64,000 nt of DNA, from the NCBI GenBank assembly GCA_911728455.2, contig OU452219.1, positions 12,552,397-12,616,396 of the forward strand, given 5' to 3'. Origin of the DNA: Marthasterias glacialis (Eukaryota > Echinodermata > Asteroidea > Forcipulatida > Asteriidae). The notes under the pieces are model-generated. The model searched no databases. It was not told where the DNA came from and was given only the letters and a program-made list of their open reading frames with translations. Positions 48,201-56,140 of the stretch are shown in pieces. Both the position numbers and the translations under genes were made by a program. The number at the start of each line of letters is the position of its first letter. Position 1 is the stretch's first letter.

Positions 48201-51200
48201 AAGTGGAGGGTATTTCAGCGATTGAAAATGCATGAGAAGCTAAGCCCTTTCTGTCAGGAATACTTAGACAATAGTTACAATGACCTCATGGCTTATTCAG
48301 CTAAATATGTATGCACCCAGAGATCTTAAGAAAAGTCCTTGTGATGTCCAAGGTAGAATGCGGATGTGTCACCAACTTTGGGTCACCATGAAAGGCTTCG
48401 CACTTGTCATGCTCCTCCAATGTCAGATTTACTGATAACAACATGTGATTTTGATGTGTTAAGTGCCATGAAACGTCCCTTGTTTTTTTTTTTTTGGGGG
48501 GGGGGGTGTTTTTGTCTTTAGCTGAATACTGAGATCGTCTGATTTGTCCTCCCAGTGTGACCTTTTGTGGCTGACCCATCGTATCCTGAGGGAGGATATG
48601 CATCCAGATGGCTAAACTTCCCTCCTACTTCCCTACGATATCCTCCAGATTGTCTATCAACTATTTCTTTCTTTTCCTTGGTTATCCTTCTGTGCAAAAC
48701 AACAATCAACCGCAGCCCTCCCGGCCGTGAAGTTTCTCTGCTTGAACTAAAGGCTGTTTTTCCGATCAAACTGTTCTGCTTTGTTTTGGGTGTGCGTGGG
48801 TTTGTTTATATTTTGTTTTTTTGTTCTGGATCTTAATTAGGAACTGTTTGCAGATTCGTAGGGTGAAACAGAGGGGTATGGCCTTGTGATTTTGCTGCTG
48901 TTGCTTGTAGGGGAATACACCCCCCCTTTCCTCCCCACACCACACAGTTTTGTTTAGTGTTGAGGAAAAAACATGCTGCATATAGAAATGAATGTATCCC
49001 CCAATCAAATTTAGTAACGTGAATGCTGTCAAGCAGTGGGCCCAGTCTGTCATTTCAATTACCGTATCTGATTCCTTGAAATTTAATAGACCCTTCGTGT
49101 TTACCTCCATCAGACTGAAATGATGGCCTGGTCAGACAAGTCGATGGGTGTTTTAAACCTCACGAGACAAATCTTTTTCTCTACAGGTTTTGCAAAACAT
49201 TCATGTAACCAGTCCTTTGACATTTTAGAGTTCAGTGTTCATCAAAGATTATAGAGCGCCGTAGGCGCAAGATGGGGAACTCTGGCTGAAACGTGAAGTC
49301 TCACTGGACGCCATTTCGGCAAGTAACTCTATTGATACAACAATAGATTGCCTCAGATCAGGGCAGACAATGACCATTGCTATCAATGGGAAACAAAGCA
49401 TTCATTTGCCGAAATGGCACCCATAAGTATTTCACTTTCCAACAATAAAGGCCCAGTTCCCCATCTTGCGCCTTCAGCGCTCTATAATCTTTGGTGTTCA
49501 TGTGTGAGAATTTGGGACATCCTAATTTCAATGGGACTATTCCTATTTTATAAGTAACATGCAACTCATGGGACACTTGTTATAAAGCCAAATTGATTGC
49601 TGCTCAGGACAAAAAGGTGCATTTTGATAAAGGTGCGCTGGTCATTTGTTAAAGAGTTGCTTTTTATTCAGGCCATGTGATGGTTCATCTCTTTGTCATG
49701 ATAAGGTTTGAATGAAAGCAATGACCTTAAGAGAAAAAGTGTATGCAGTTATGAAACAATGTTGACGTTCTTGACTTTTTAACCTTCCATTAGCCGTGAG
49801 TAATTAGTGGTCGAATTGTTCTGGCGATGCAAACTCTACTATTGACTTGTCGCAGAGGAAGTGTGACGCTGTGATTCTAGTGGTCGTTTCAGGCTGAATT
49901 GATTCTTAGAAGAGACCGAGACGCACAATGGCTTTTCGTTGTTTCAGCTGTATAGATTGACATCTTGGCAAGGCTTCTTTAGAGGAAATGTCAACATTAC
50001 ACATTGTATTGTCATTGTCAGAATTAGGTCAACTAGGTCAGCCCAGGAGGCATCAGGCAGATTGGCCAGTTTCCCAATCTTGGGATTTGTCACATGTTTT
50101 GGATGAGCAGTTTTTAATTAACACTCGTTGGGTTAAAAAAAAAGAAGGTTAATTACCGGGTATCGTTGATTGTTTGTCGTAATCCACAGTCATGCTGGGT
50201 AAACTCTTTAGAACAAAAGATCAGGCTAATTATTTGATCTGATGGTTTTTATTACTTCCGCCTTTTACTTTGATGTGGAAAATGTAAATAATCAAGTCTG
50301 TGGAGACAGCAACCCACTTGAGTACTGGGGCGGCATTTTTACTTCATCTAAATGTTCGATGAAGTGGTCTTCATTCAACGTATGTTTTCAAGCACCGGGA
50401 GTCAGATATTACACAAGAGAGTTGAAGCTCTGCGGGAAGGCCATTTTTAGTTCAGCCGATCGTAATATTTAAAACAAGTTTGTTCTGATTGGATCGCGAA
50501 TTGCAAGAGTAGAAAACTGTTGATACAAGAATATCTCATACACTATATTTAACCTATCAATGTCAAAGTTGTATGTTTTGTTTGTCCATGCTTCCTGGCG
50601 ATAAGCAGATATCCAGTTTTATTGTTTCCCCTTTGTAAGGGTTTGAATATGGTGATCTCACCATTCCCTGTCTGTACATCAGTTTGACATATTGTATAGT
50701 CTTTTTCTTGATTTTAGACATGCTAATGTCAATAGAGAGTATATATTCTCAGTTTAACCATAGAGCCCAACTTTGTTACCATCTGTATTGTTAAAAGTAT
50801 CACTCATTCAGATTTCAATGTGATAGGTAGAGTAGTCTTTTTCCAAGGCGTTACAGTCGTTGTTGTACAGTGTACCACTCGTTCAGTTCAAAAGGTGATG
50901 GGTAATGTAGTCTTGGATCAAGATGTTATTAGAGAATCGTGTTGTTTAATGTAACAGCTCATTTCATCTATATGCGCATTGCATAATCAAACAGAAGGGC
51001 GCAAACTTAGTAGTTTAAATTTTTTGATGGGCCACTTTGCCCCCTCCATGTGATACCCACAGCTCTAGCTTTGACACTGATTACTAAGATCAAGACTGAG
51101 ACTGGGAGACCCAAAGGTGAGTAGGAGACTCACAATCAAGGTCTGTGAAGGGTGCATACAGTGGAAAGTTTCTCACTTGATCAAAGCATATAATAGTTAC

Positions 51201-54200
51201 ACATGAAAAGGGTTGGAATGTTTATCGACAATGCAAGTCTCACAGTGCAAGAACTTTGGGCTCTTAATGTACATTGACGTAACGTGTGAAGGAAACAAAT
51301 AGTGCATGTTATTAGGTCCCGGTGTGTGAATACATGCAAGACTTGCCCAGTCCGTAGCTTCACAGTCTTCCATATATAGTGCAGCAATCATACAAATGAG
51401 GATAATATCGCACTGTGGACCAACTACAGTAAAGTGTCTTGCTCCAAAGACACAGGTGACATGACTGGGATTCGAACCCACACCCTGGGTACATGTGTCC
51501 AATGCGCTAAACCGCTCAGCCATGACACTCTGCATTCTCCAAGCTTGAACTAAATGCTCTTCTCAATGTTTAAAGAGCTTGGCTGGCCATACAGTTTGCC
51601 ATAGCCGGACTACATGAGTTGCAATAGATGCCATCTTTGATGAAAATTTCTATTTTGGTCTGTAGACAGAGTGTATTTACTCTCTCTGAGCATAAATCAC
51701 CATATTCTGTTAAAAAATATATTTGCGTGGAGGGTGGAAGCTAGTCTTCTCATAAACAAAACGGCAAATTGTGTGGCACCTAAGAATCTACCTCAAAACC
51801 ATCGCCCATCTCGCAAATAAGAAAAGGGAGCCGGTCTGAGCTATTTTGGTTAATTATCAGCATTCCTTTCAGACTGGAGGTAAACAGGATGTGAAACCAT
51901 ACAGCTCCCTGCTCCCATGTCCTCTTGTAGATTGACGCCATGTTCAATTAACAGTTACAGGGTACATGGGGCAGGTTGAACATTGAGGGCACATTGTATA
52001 GGCCTGTTATGATGCACATGATTCTCATGTAAACATTTAGAGATGTCTTTACTAATCCCATTCCCTGGCTCAGTGACTGTTTACAAATGTTAGTCAAGTT
52101 CAAGCAAGATCTTTACAAAGCTGTCGAATGGGTTTGATTGAAATTAAGTTATCGGGGTTCTCCCTGGGATTTTTCAAAACTGGGGGTGGGGGTGGGGGTG
52201 GGGGTGGGGGCATAATTCTGGACCCAAATTTTGAATGAGTGGCCGCAGGGTGCTGAATTGAAACCAGGTCCTCGGTATGTTTTTTATTTGATGTTTATGT
52301 TTAGTTTGAAAAAACTCTACTGTGCAGTCTGGAGCATTTGAAATGGTTTTATATTATGATTTATTTATTTTTTTTATTTTTTATTTCATCCTAAAATCGT
52401 TTTTGACTTAATTCGCGGGTATCGGCTGGTAATTTGCCTTTATTGGCCTGATATGCTAGCTTATGCATGGGCAGAGCCCCGAGTTGGACATAAAGATCGT
52501 GAAAAGAAATGTCCAAACAATGCAAATGTTGTTTAGATTTTGTGTGGACAACCTGTTAAAACATCATTCAACACTGACTTACAGAACTAGAAAGTCTATC
52601 TTTGTTTATGTATTCTCTGCATGTAGTTACTGTCTCATAGGTGAAGTAAAGTATTCAAGATGTTTCCTGCGAAAGAATCACCACAGGGCAGGGTTTGAAC
52701 CCACATTCTGTAAGTTCTGTAATTTACAGAATGTGGGTTTTGAATCCTGACACTTGTGTAATTGAGCAAGGCACTTTATCATAATAGCTTCTCTCCACCC
52801 AGGAGTAAAAAGTGGGTACCGGCGAGAGCTGGGGAGTACCCTGCATTGGACTGGCACCCTGTCCAGGGAGGATAGAAATATTCTCAGTCGTTTAATGCCA
52901 AGGAAACCGGATATAAACACCAGCCTGATCAGCCATATTGACTCGGGGCTGACTTTACTTCTTCTTTTTTGTTTTTGCATACAGTGTATGTGCCATGCAC
53001 AACCCTTACCCAATGACAGGTCTTCACTTGACCTCTTTGAGGGGACTGTTTGATCTTTTTGACATCATTCCGCAAGAGGTTTATACAAATGGTGATGGTT
53101 ATTACAATATCCTGGCAGGGCTTGCGCTAACTTTTTTGTCTGACTGGACCACCGGGCTAGTGAACTAAATGTTTGACTAGCCCTGACAAATTTTGACTAG
53201 CCCGACCAATAACCCTACAGAAACTGGCTACAATGTACATTTACAAGGTTGAGTCTGATTCATAATGGTGATAACTGCATGACCAAAAAACTCAAAAGGT
53301 CCTCATTGTGTATGTAAAACATGTACGGGTGGGCGGTGCTCCTGACACCAAGGACTTCAAACAATAGGGATGAAGTGTTTTTGATAAACATTTTCATCCT
53401 CAATTTGAATTTCTTAATCAAAACAAAGGAAGGTCCAAACAGTGGCAGGCAAAGAGAAGTCCCTTGTTTCTGTTGGCAAACCGAAGGTGTGTTATTGTTA
53501 CATCTTAAAGTTCTGAAAACTCAATTAAGATGTTGCAACTGTCAAGAGAAAATAAAAGGAATTTTAGAGAGTGATTTTTTCAAGTGTTCGCGTTCTTTGA
53601 AAATCTTTAATTTCAACTGCATTATTGGGTGACTGCAGTAGCTTCTAGTGTTCGACACGAATACCAGTGTACTGGTATCTTGTCATACAGGAAGCATGAG
53701 GATTCCTCTGTGGATCAAGAGAGGTTGATCAGGACTGAAGTTGTGGGTTTTCGTGTTCGTTGCCTTCAAAGCCAGTGACCCGTTGGCCTTTTCAAATGTT
53801 ACCCCCCAGCGCCCAGGTTTTTCCCCCAGGCTCTGGGAAGGGCTGCCCCCATGGGATACAAAGGGCATCAGGGGACTCGGGGTGTTAACTCTTGTAAACA
53901 GAAATCTTGGGCTGGGGGAGAGGAGAAACAGCTGTTTGCTGTTGCCCTTAAATCAAGACGGATACCCAGGGGCCTCGACAGGATGGTTGAAAGGAGGGTG
54001 GGAACTGGGTTTATGAAGGGGAAGAGGAGTGGTGTGTGGGGGTGGGGGGTAGGGGGTACATGGAGACGAAAGGTATAGCCACAAGCAGTAACATCAGAAT
54101 ATATACTGAATGTCCTATAATACACTGGTTTGTATCTATCAATAGTATCAATATAATTTTATTTGTCAAATTCAGTGGGGCCTCCAAAAATGTTATCCAT

Positions 54201-55073
54201 TTTACCCCCTCCCCCCTCCAGGAAGTTGGTTATTGGTAAGGCAGGCATATAGCTGCATGACCGGATGTTATCCTCATGTTTTGTTTTTTGAATATAGGGC
54301 TGTTTACTAAAAAGCATTTTGGACATTTACACCCCCCCCCCCTCTTTTTTTAGGGTACCTTATGCTACCTCTCAAATCAGGTTGATCAAAGTCTATACGA
54401 AATTGAAATGTTTTCGGAACTGGGAAGGGGATTTGATAAATTTTTATTTCTGTAATAATTTCAGTGAAAAACAATACTATAACAGTAAGCGTCCTGTCAT
54501 GACCGAGGGCTGTCATGGCCGTATCATGGCCGAGGGGTGTCATGGCCAAGGGGTGTCATGGCCGAGGGGTGTCATGGCCAAGGGGTGTCATGGCCAAGTC
54601 ATGGCTAGGTCACCTGAGTGTGGGTTTTGAATCCTGGTCGTGACACTTGAGTCCTTGAGCAACACACTCAACTGTAATTGCTTCTCTTCACCCAGGAGTA
54701 AATGGGTACCTGCAAGGCTAGAGATTGTTGATGTGAATGGCTAGCATTCTGTGCACTGATTAGGCTGCCGGTGCTGCATACTCCAAAGGAGTTGAGATGG
54801 TTTTAGGATAGCTTAGGGCCCGATGAACAGGATAATAGTACTGTGAGGGGCTTTGGGAGGCCTAGCTGGCTTAATAAGTATCACTTACAGGTCTTTTGAG
54901 CTTTCTGGTTGATTTAACTCTGTCTTCTTCTAATCTCCCTCCACTCCCCGCAGCTGTCGATGGACTTGACCTCATGGGTGAAGCAGTGTCCTCTAGACCA
55001 CATCACCATGTGGGTTCGAGAAGATGAGGCAAGAGAAGAGCTACAACAGATTTGTCTGTACGAGATCCTGTGA
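21054..55073 (+). CDS. Class I SAM-dependent methyltransferase-like protein (whole gene, 9 coding exons)
   Basis: Nine exons, 903 nt, give about 300 residues. The ATG at 21054 (ACCATGG context) heads a charged helical N-terminus (FEVILGKLHARNLPEFFELI). A Cys/His cluster RNYCLECGSHRC at 103-114 (C106, C109, H112, C114) could bind zinc. A Rossmann methyltransferase core follows: motif I VVDIGSRLG (145-153), the acidic strand GIEIN (170-174, E172 the usual ribose-binding acid), NADVCTQ (198-204), ADVVVMHNVFEFF (211-223) and a late strand GCLLVTIPSL. The protein ends CLYEIL. The substrate is unknown and I do not recognise a named family; catalytic activity is inferred from the fold. There is no signal peptide or membrane segment. 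AATAAA lies 171 bp after the stop. The join between exons 2 and 3 is uncertain, and intron 5 is GC-AG. Confidence 0.85.
21860..22450. repeat. 53-bp C-rich minisatellite in intron 1
   Basis: About ten copies of a 53-bp unit (cacacacatcccctaccctc...), starts at 21888, 21941, 21981 (one shortened 40-bp unit), 22034 and onward. Fully C/A-rich on the plus strand, so all three frames stay open for nearly 290 codons. Confidence 0.93.
22669..22850 (+). mobile_element. Palindromic element with hammerhead-like core
   Basis: Inverted arms 'gataggtttgtggtagca' / 'tgctaccgcaaacctatc' and 'aaatctcttttgagtggt' / 'accactcaaaagagatt'. Same family as 6472-6645. Confidence 0.75.
22734..22767 (+). ncRNA. Hammerhead-ribozyme-like core (degenerate)
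   Basis: CTAACGA (one base off CUGANGA), spacer C, stem II GAATAG / CTATCC (five of six pairs) with loop AGCATA, then GAAACGCT. The layout is identical to 6527-6560 with a different stem II. The changed core base probably inactivates it. Confidence 0.4.
22978..23310 (+). mobile_element. tRNA-derived SINE with composite 3' part
   Basis: Box B-like 'ggtttggatcccgg', then 'aaatggtacctgcaaaggta', 'ccaaggagttgagatggttt', and a tail 'cttatatagcgcacgtatct' with ATT repeats. Shares its body with 54600-54885. Confidence 0.7.
24169..24210 (+). CDS. Methyltransferase-like gene, exon 2 (42-bp microexon, tentative)
   Basis: Acceptor CTTTATTTCAG and a strong donor AAAA|GTAAGC bound 42 nt that continue phase 1 as EIRSAVDSFPKLMK. 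It is supported by splice sites and an open frame only. Confidence 0.6.
24468..24593 (+). CDS. Methyltransferase-like gene, exon 3
   Basis: TVVSVDKFLYEDDEAIDEMC then DEGMLSRNYCLECGSHRCAP; donor CTCA|GTGAGT. The start at 24468 (GATCCAG acceptor) keeps frame with the microexon. A stronger-looking acceptor (CCCTTGTAG) at 24448 would add FAALDPV but needs phase 0 upstream. Confidence 0.75.
24880..25580 (+). pseudogene. Non-LTR retrotransposon reverse-transcriptase 3' remnant
   Basis: Broken frames carry the usual end of a LINE polymerase: PPYLEEVLSSYIPSHSLQST, LLLTAPKTTTSYGDLAFSVL, PKIWKSLPLNIRAAESPDIS. It then runs into 'agcgcctcagaatatg ... gatggcgctttccaaatttc' and (TTA)n. No catalytic motifs survive. 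It lies in intron 3 of the plus-strand gene. Confidence 0.8.
26018..26139 (+). CDS. Methyltransferase-like gene, exon 4 (motif I)
   Basis: Acceptor TTCAACAG, donor GGG|GTAGGT; residues 118-158. FISHSASLQQLRFIFQKALP precedes the SAM-binding strand-loop TVVDIGSRLGPVLYG. Confidence 0.92.
26934..27066. mobile_element. Palindromic MITE
   Basis: Arms 'gcacgtctatgcacccctcg', 'gggcctgtga', 'aggagacgaccctatttcc' are mirrored by 'ggaaataggaccctctcctg', 'tcacaggccc' and 'gtgcatagacgtgc'; loop about 15 bp. Confidence 0.82.
27200..27237 (-). ncRNA. Hammerhead-ribozyme-like core (intact core residues)
   Basis: On the minus strand: CTGATGA, spacer T, stem II GACTAG / CTAGTC (six perfect pairs), loop AGCAGG, then GAAACGTT. 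All invariant core bases are present; stem I is weak. Layout as at 6527 and 22734. Confidence 0.5.
28013..28178. mobile_element. MITE, 'caggcctgg' family
   Basis: Ends 'gcaggcctggagt' and 'aattccaggccctgg' are inverted; inner 'gaggccattgcctctg' is shared with 37840-38010 and 41881-42057. Confidence 0.6.
28675..28910. repeat. Degenerate short tandem repeat (caagtcaagtca)
   Basis: Irregular copies of 'caagtccaagtcaagtcaca' and 'gactcgagtc'; low-complexity expansion, no open frame. Confidence 0.8.
29782..29929. mobile_element. 148-bp MITE with 20-bp terminal inverted repeats
   Basis: Begins agtaaagcccggttcacact and ends agtgtgaaccgggctttact, an exact inverted match. The 'aagcgaa' / 'ttcgcat' inner arms are partly paired. 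A possible relative is at 31585-31715. Confidence 0.85.
30232..30575. mobile_element. Palindromic repeat, 'gttatcacacgtgcg' family
   Basis: 'ttcaagcaaacttgaatcct' and 'tccatagaaacaagagtgtg' precede a palindrome 'gttatcacacgtgcgctcgt' / 'tccactcgggcttttgtgat'. The same modules occur in inverted order at 32463-32752, and an end at 40890-40945. Confidence 0.7.
32463..32752. mobile_element. Palindromic repeat, 'gttatcacacgtgcg' family (inverted copy)
   Basis: 'gttatcacacaagcgcgagt' / 'cccacatgtgataac' palindrome, then 'atcacactcttgtttctatg' and 'aggattcaagtttgcttgaa', the reverse of the 30232 copy. It ends 60 bp before exon 5. Confidence 0.7.
32815..32925 (+). CDS. Methyltransferase-like gene, exon 5 (acidic loop; GC donor)
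   Basis: Acceptor TCTTTCCCAG; AYFYSGASKIVGIEINPELC and on to LRDRIQ, residues 159-195. The donor is CAG|GCAAGT, a consensus GC-AG intron site; phase 0 fits exon 6. Confidence 0.9.
33178..33512 (-). mobile_element. tRNA-derived SINE copy
   Basis: On the minus strand: box A 'gttgccgagcggtttagg', box B 'gggttcgagtctc', then 'tgacacttgcatccttgagc'. The long arm between the boxes suits a tRNA-Leu/Ser origin. Confidence 0.82.
34037..34290. mobile_element. MITE with internal 44-bp tandem expansion
   Basis: Ends 'cggctcagagcagaaaggac' and 'gtccttactgctctgagccg' are inverted. Inside, a unit 'ctgctctgagcggactgggt ctttctaggtccagtaagtc' is repeated about four times at 44 bp. Confidence 0.8.
34783..35110 (+). 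mobile_element. tRNA-Leu-like SINE, best-preserved copy
   Basis: Box A 'tggctgagcggtctagtc', long variable-arm-like stretch, box B 'gggttcaaatcccgg', then the body 'cttgtgtccttgagcaagac', 'cacgtaaaagaacccagaac' and an AAT tail at 35126-35147. Confidence 0.85.
35692..35737 (+). CDS. Methyltransferase-like gene, exon 6
   Basis: 46 nt, acceptor CATTCATACAG, donor GAAG|GTAATC; VVNADVCTQAALLQE (196-210). D200 sits at the end of the third strand of the fold. Confidence 0.88.
36155..36200 (+). mobile_element. Decayed Penelope-like hammerhead segment
   Basis: 'ccgatgaagtagttgttgct' then 'ttgaaagc' resembles the minus-strand motif at 36471-36496 with stem II broken. It lies in opposite orientation to that copy. 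Confidence 0.45.
36230..36347. mobile_element. 118-bp MITE, 'gtccaccatatctcaaaaag' family
   Basis: Ends agcctttttgagatatggtg / caccatatctcaaaaaggct, an exact inverted match; inner 'tttggtttgggt' / 'acccaaacc' also pairs. Confidence 0.88.
36370..36525 (-). mobile_element. Penelope-like element terminal remnant
   Basis: On the minus strand it runs 'gcatctgatgaagtggttgt', 'tgctacgaaagctcatgcag', then 'cagtctttaagtgc' and 'gactaacacggcta'. From memory, this order (CTGATGAAGTG, CACGAAAGCTCATGC, TAGTCTCTAAGGTGC, GACTAACACGGCT) is that of a widespread repeat attributed to Penelope-like elements. Confidence 0.6.
36471..36496 (-). ncRNA. Hammerhead-ribozyme-like core in the Penelope-like remnant
   Basis: CTGATGA, spacer A, four-pair stem GTGG / CTAC with loop TTGTTG, then GAAAGCTC. 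Core bases are intact; the short stem II is typical of Penelope-associated motifs. Confidence 0.5.
36592..36652 (+). CDS. Methyltransferase-like gene, exon 7
   Basis: Acceptor CTAATTCTTCAG, donor CAG|GTGAGG; ADVVVMHNVFEFFAPSETQI, the fourth strand and following loop; phase 1 in and 2 out. Confidence 0.9.
37840..38010. mobile_element. MITE, 'caggcctgg' family
   Basis: Ends 'aggcctgatactttacagag' and 'aatcaggcctggg' are inverted; inner 'gaggcaattgcctcagttgc' is shared with 28013-28178. Confidence 0.6.
39690..39965. repeat. Degenerate minisatellite ('aaatgtagccc')
   Basis: About seven irregular copies of a ~40-bp unit pairing 'taaatgtagcccaaga' with 'atcatgttcttaaatgtagc'. Confidence 0.8.
41472..42146. 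mobile_element. Foldback element interrupted by a second MITE
   Basis: Ends 'gcgagccgattttacattga' and 'tcaaggtaaaatcggcttga' are inverted. The interior matches 47776-48201 in reverse ('accagctgcgggcattgcca'). A 'caggcctgg' family MITE sits at 41881-42057 within it. Confidence 0.75.
42729..42879. mobile_element. MITE copy, 'ggcccaatttcatagagc' family
   Basis: 'gagcccagtttcattgctct' to 'ctctatgaaagtgggccctg', shorter and more diverged than the copy at 10015. Confidence 0.72.
43785..44960. repeat. 1.2-kb minisatellite of 32-bp units
   Basis: About 36 copies of a 32-bp unit ('catggaagtccaagacaaag atctgatcaaga'), regular at 44210-44870 and degenerate on both sides. Since 32 is not a multiple of 3, minus-strand open frames show a 32-residue period through all frames. 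These are not genes. Confidence 0.95.
45808..45898 (+). CDS. Methyltransferase-like gene, exon 8
   Basis: Acceptor CCCTTTACAG, donor CAAG|GTAATA; in phase 2 it reads IWKFLRETLKKKGCLLVTIP then SLAKSSATLK. Another open frame (YMEVPEGNPEE) also spans it but does not fit the phases. Confidence 0.9.
45975..46285 (+). repeat. Dispersed repeat, copy 1 of 2
   Basis: Shares with 58425-58710, in the same orientation, 'tgttgttctattgtta', 'gtggggtagcactgttccat', 'tctctttgttctcccattgt' and 'gacgtccccattggttttgt'. The class is not recognised. Confidence 0.75.
47776..48201. mobile_element. Foldback element, uninterrupted copy
   Basis: Ends 'gagccgattttacctctgaa' and 'tcaaggtaaaatcagcttga' are inverted; about 426 bp, same family as 41472-42146 but reversed inside. 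Confidence 0.75.
49243..49493. mobile_element. 251-bp hAT-type MITE with perfect 8-bp target duplication
   Basis: Begins caaagattatagagcgc and ends gcgctctataatctttg (exact inverted repeat), with further arms 'gcgcaagatggggaactctg' / 'ccagttccccatcttgcgc' and 'gccatttcggcaa' / 'ttgccgaaatggc'. Direct repeats gtgttcat flank it at 49235-49242 and 49494-49501. An 8-bp duplication with CAAAG ends fits a non-autonomous hAT element. Confidence 0.9.
51381..51540 (-). mobile_element. tRNA-derived SINE head
   Basis: On the minus strand: box A 'catggctgagcggtttagcg', box B 'gggttcgaatccca', then 'cacctgtgtctttggagcaa'. Confidence 0.8.
52684..52960 (+). mobile_element. SINE-like repeat
   Basis: A short inverted pair 'aacccacattctgtaa' / 'ttacagaatgtgggtt' is followed by 'ctgacacttgtgtaattgag', 'ctctccacccaggagtaaaa' and 'ggactggcaccctgtccagg'. 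Confidence 0.65.
54506..54605 (+). repeat. 16-bp tandem repeat next to a SINE
   Basis: About five copies of gtgtcatggccaaggg / gtgtcatggccgaggg. The unit looks like the box A region of the adjoining SINE (compare 'gtgtcgtggccaagtggtta' at 14863). Confidence 0.85.
54606..54885 (+). mobile_element. tRNA-derived SINE copy
   Basis: 'gtgtgggttttgaatcctgg' (box B), 'gtgacacttgagtccttgag', 'cacccaggagtaaatgggta', 'tccaaaggagttgagatggt'. It ends about 70 bp before exon 9. Confidence 0.8.
54954..55073 (+). CDS. Methyltransferase-like gene, exon 9 (stop)
   Basis: Acceptor CACTCCCCGCAG after a long pyrimidine tract; LSMDLTSWVKQCPLDHITMW and on to ICLYEIL, stop TGA at 55071-55073. Confidence 0.92.
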   Translation: MSMDLTSWVKQCPLDHITMWVREDEAREELQQICLYEIL

Positions 55074-55243
55074 AATGAAGACAGAGCCTTCTCTACACCA
55101 CCAGCCGCCATCTGTAAGAATGAATGCATTGGCTTGGGGAATAGCTCATTTATCATCTCCAGCACGTTGTCCTAAAATCTTGTTGCTTTGATGAGGAGTC
55201 AAGCTAGTTTTGCTCATAAGTTCTTACTTGCTCCATGATGCCA

Positions 55244-55249
55244 AATAAA
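55244..55249 (+). promoter_or_regulatory. Polyadenylation signal of the methyltransferase-like gene
   Basis: AATAAA 171 bp after the stop codon; a second AATAAA lies near 55403. Confidence 0.55.
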
Positions 55250-55944
55250 GGTATCACATTTTGCTGAATTAGATTTGAAAAATGCTACAAGTTTTACGGA
55301 TTTTTGAAAATATGAATACAGAATTTAAATATTTATTTTGGAGCTAGATATTTTTTTTCTTCAGAAAACCAATGTACTTGTAAAAGAACATCTGAAAATA
55401 TAAAATAAATTTCAATATGAGATAGATTGAGTATCAAAGTGCAGTAATTTTATTGTCAGCTCATATGGTATTCTTGAAATATTGAGGCTGTCGTATCTGT
55501 AGTGTTATGCAACTAAAAGTAGTACTCTGAGCTTAAGGTACACTTTGCTGCTGTTAAATTATTAACAAGCTAACCAATCACCAGAGATAATTTTGTCGCA
55601 TCCTCAGTTCATGCAGGGGGGGGGGGGGCAAGAGAAATGCGAAACAATTTTTTTTATTTCAAATTTTTAGACACAGTTAATGGTTGAGTAGGGCAAACCC
55701 TAATGGACGCTGTCAGTGTTTGTATGAAAGAAATGTTGGATAGATATTCGCTGCCTTACGGAGACATTAGACAAAAGGGAAAGCAAGGAACAATGCGTCT
55801 CCATAGGGAAATTCTAAAGAGAGGGCTGCTCCACAAGGAATTGTGTGTACAAAGTCTACGGGAGGATGTTAAGTACAGGGACAAAGGAAAGAACAAAAGA
55901 AGTAGCAAAAAGTAGCAACTGTTTGCAGCCAGTGTGTTTAAGAT

Positions 55945-56140
55945 GCGCAGTGGCATAACCAGAGGGGGGAGGGGGACTGAGCCACCCTTATCAGAACCCT
56001 TGCCCCTCCCCCCTCTCCCCAAATGAGATCAAAAAAATGCACAAATAAATGCTTTGATACATTAAATAGCCCCTCCCCCAAGTATGTCTTTGTCCCTGCT
56101 TGCCCCCCCCCTCAATGAAAATGTATGGTTATGCAGCTGA
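55945..56140. mobile_element. G-run-bordered dispersed repeat copy
   Basis: 'cagtggcataaccagagggg' at the left and 'aatgtatggttatgcagctg' at the right, with C-runs between; same family as 18815-19010. Confidence 0.6.

Larger units (their letters stand above)
45899..54953 (+). other. Intron 8 of the methyltransferase-like gene
   Basis: 9.1 kb with repeats listed separately. I see nothing in 46300-47770, 48210-49240, 49500-51380, 51540-52680 and 52960-54500 beyond simple runs such as 'gggggt' at 52182-52210. Confidence 0.75.
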
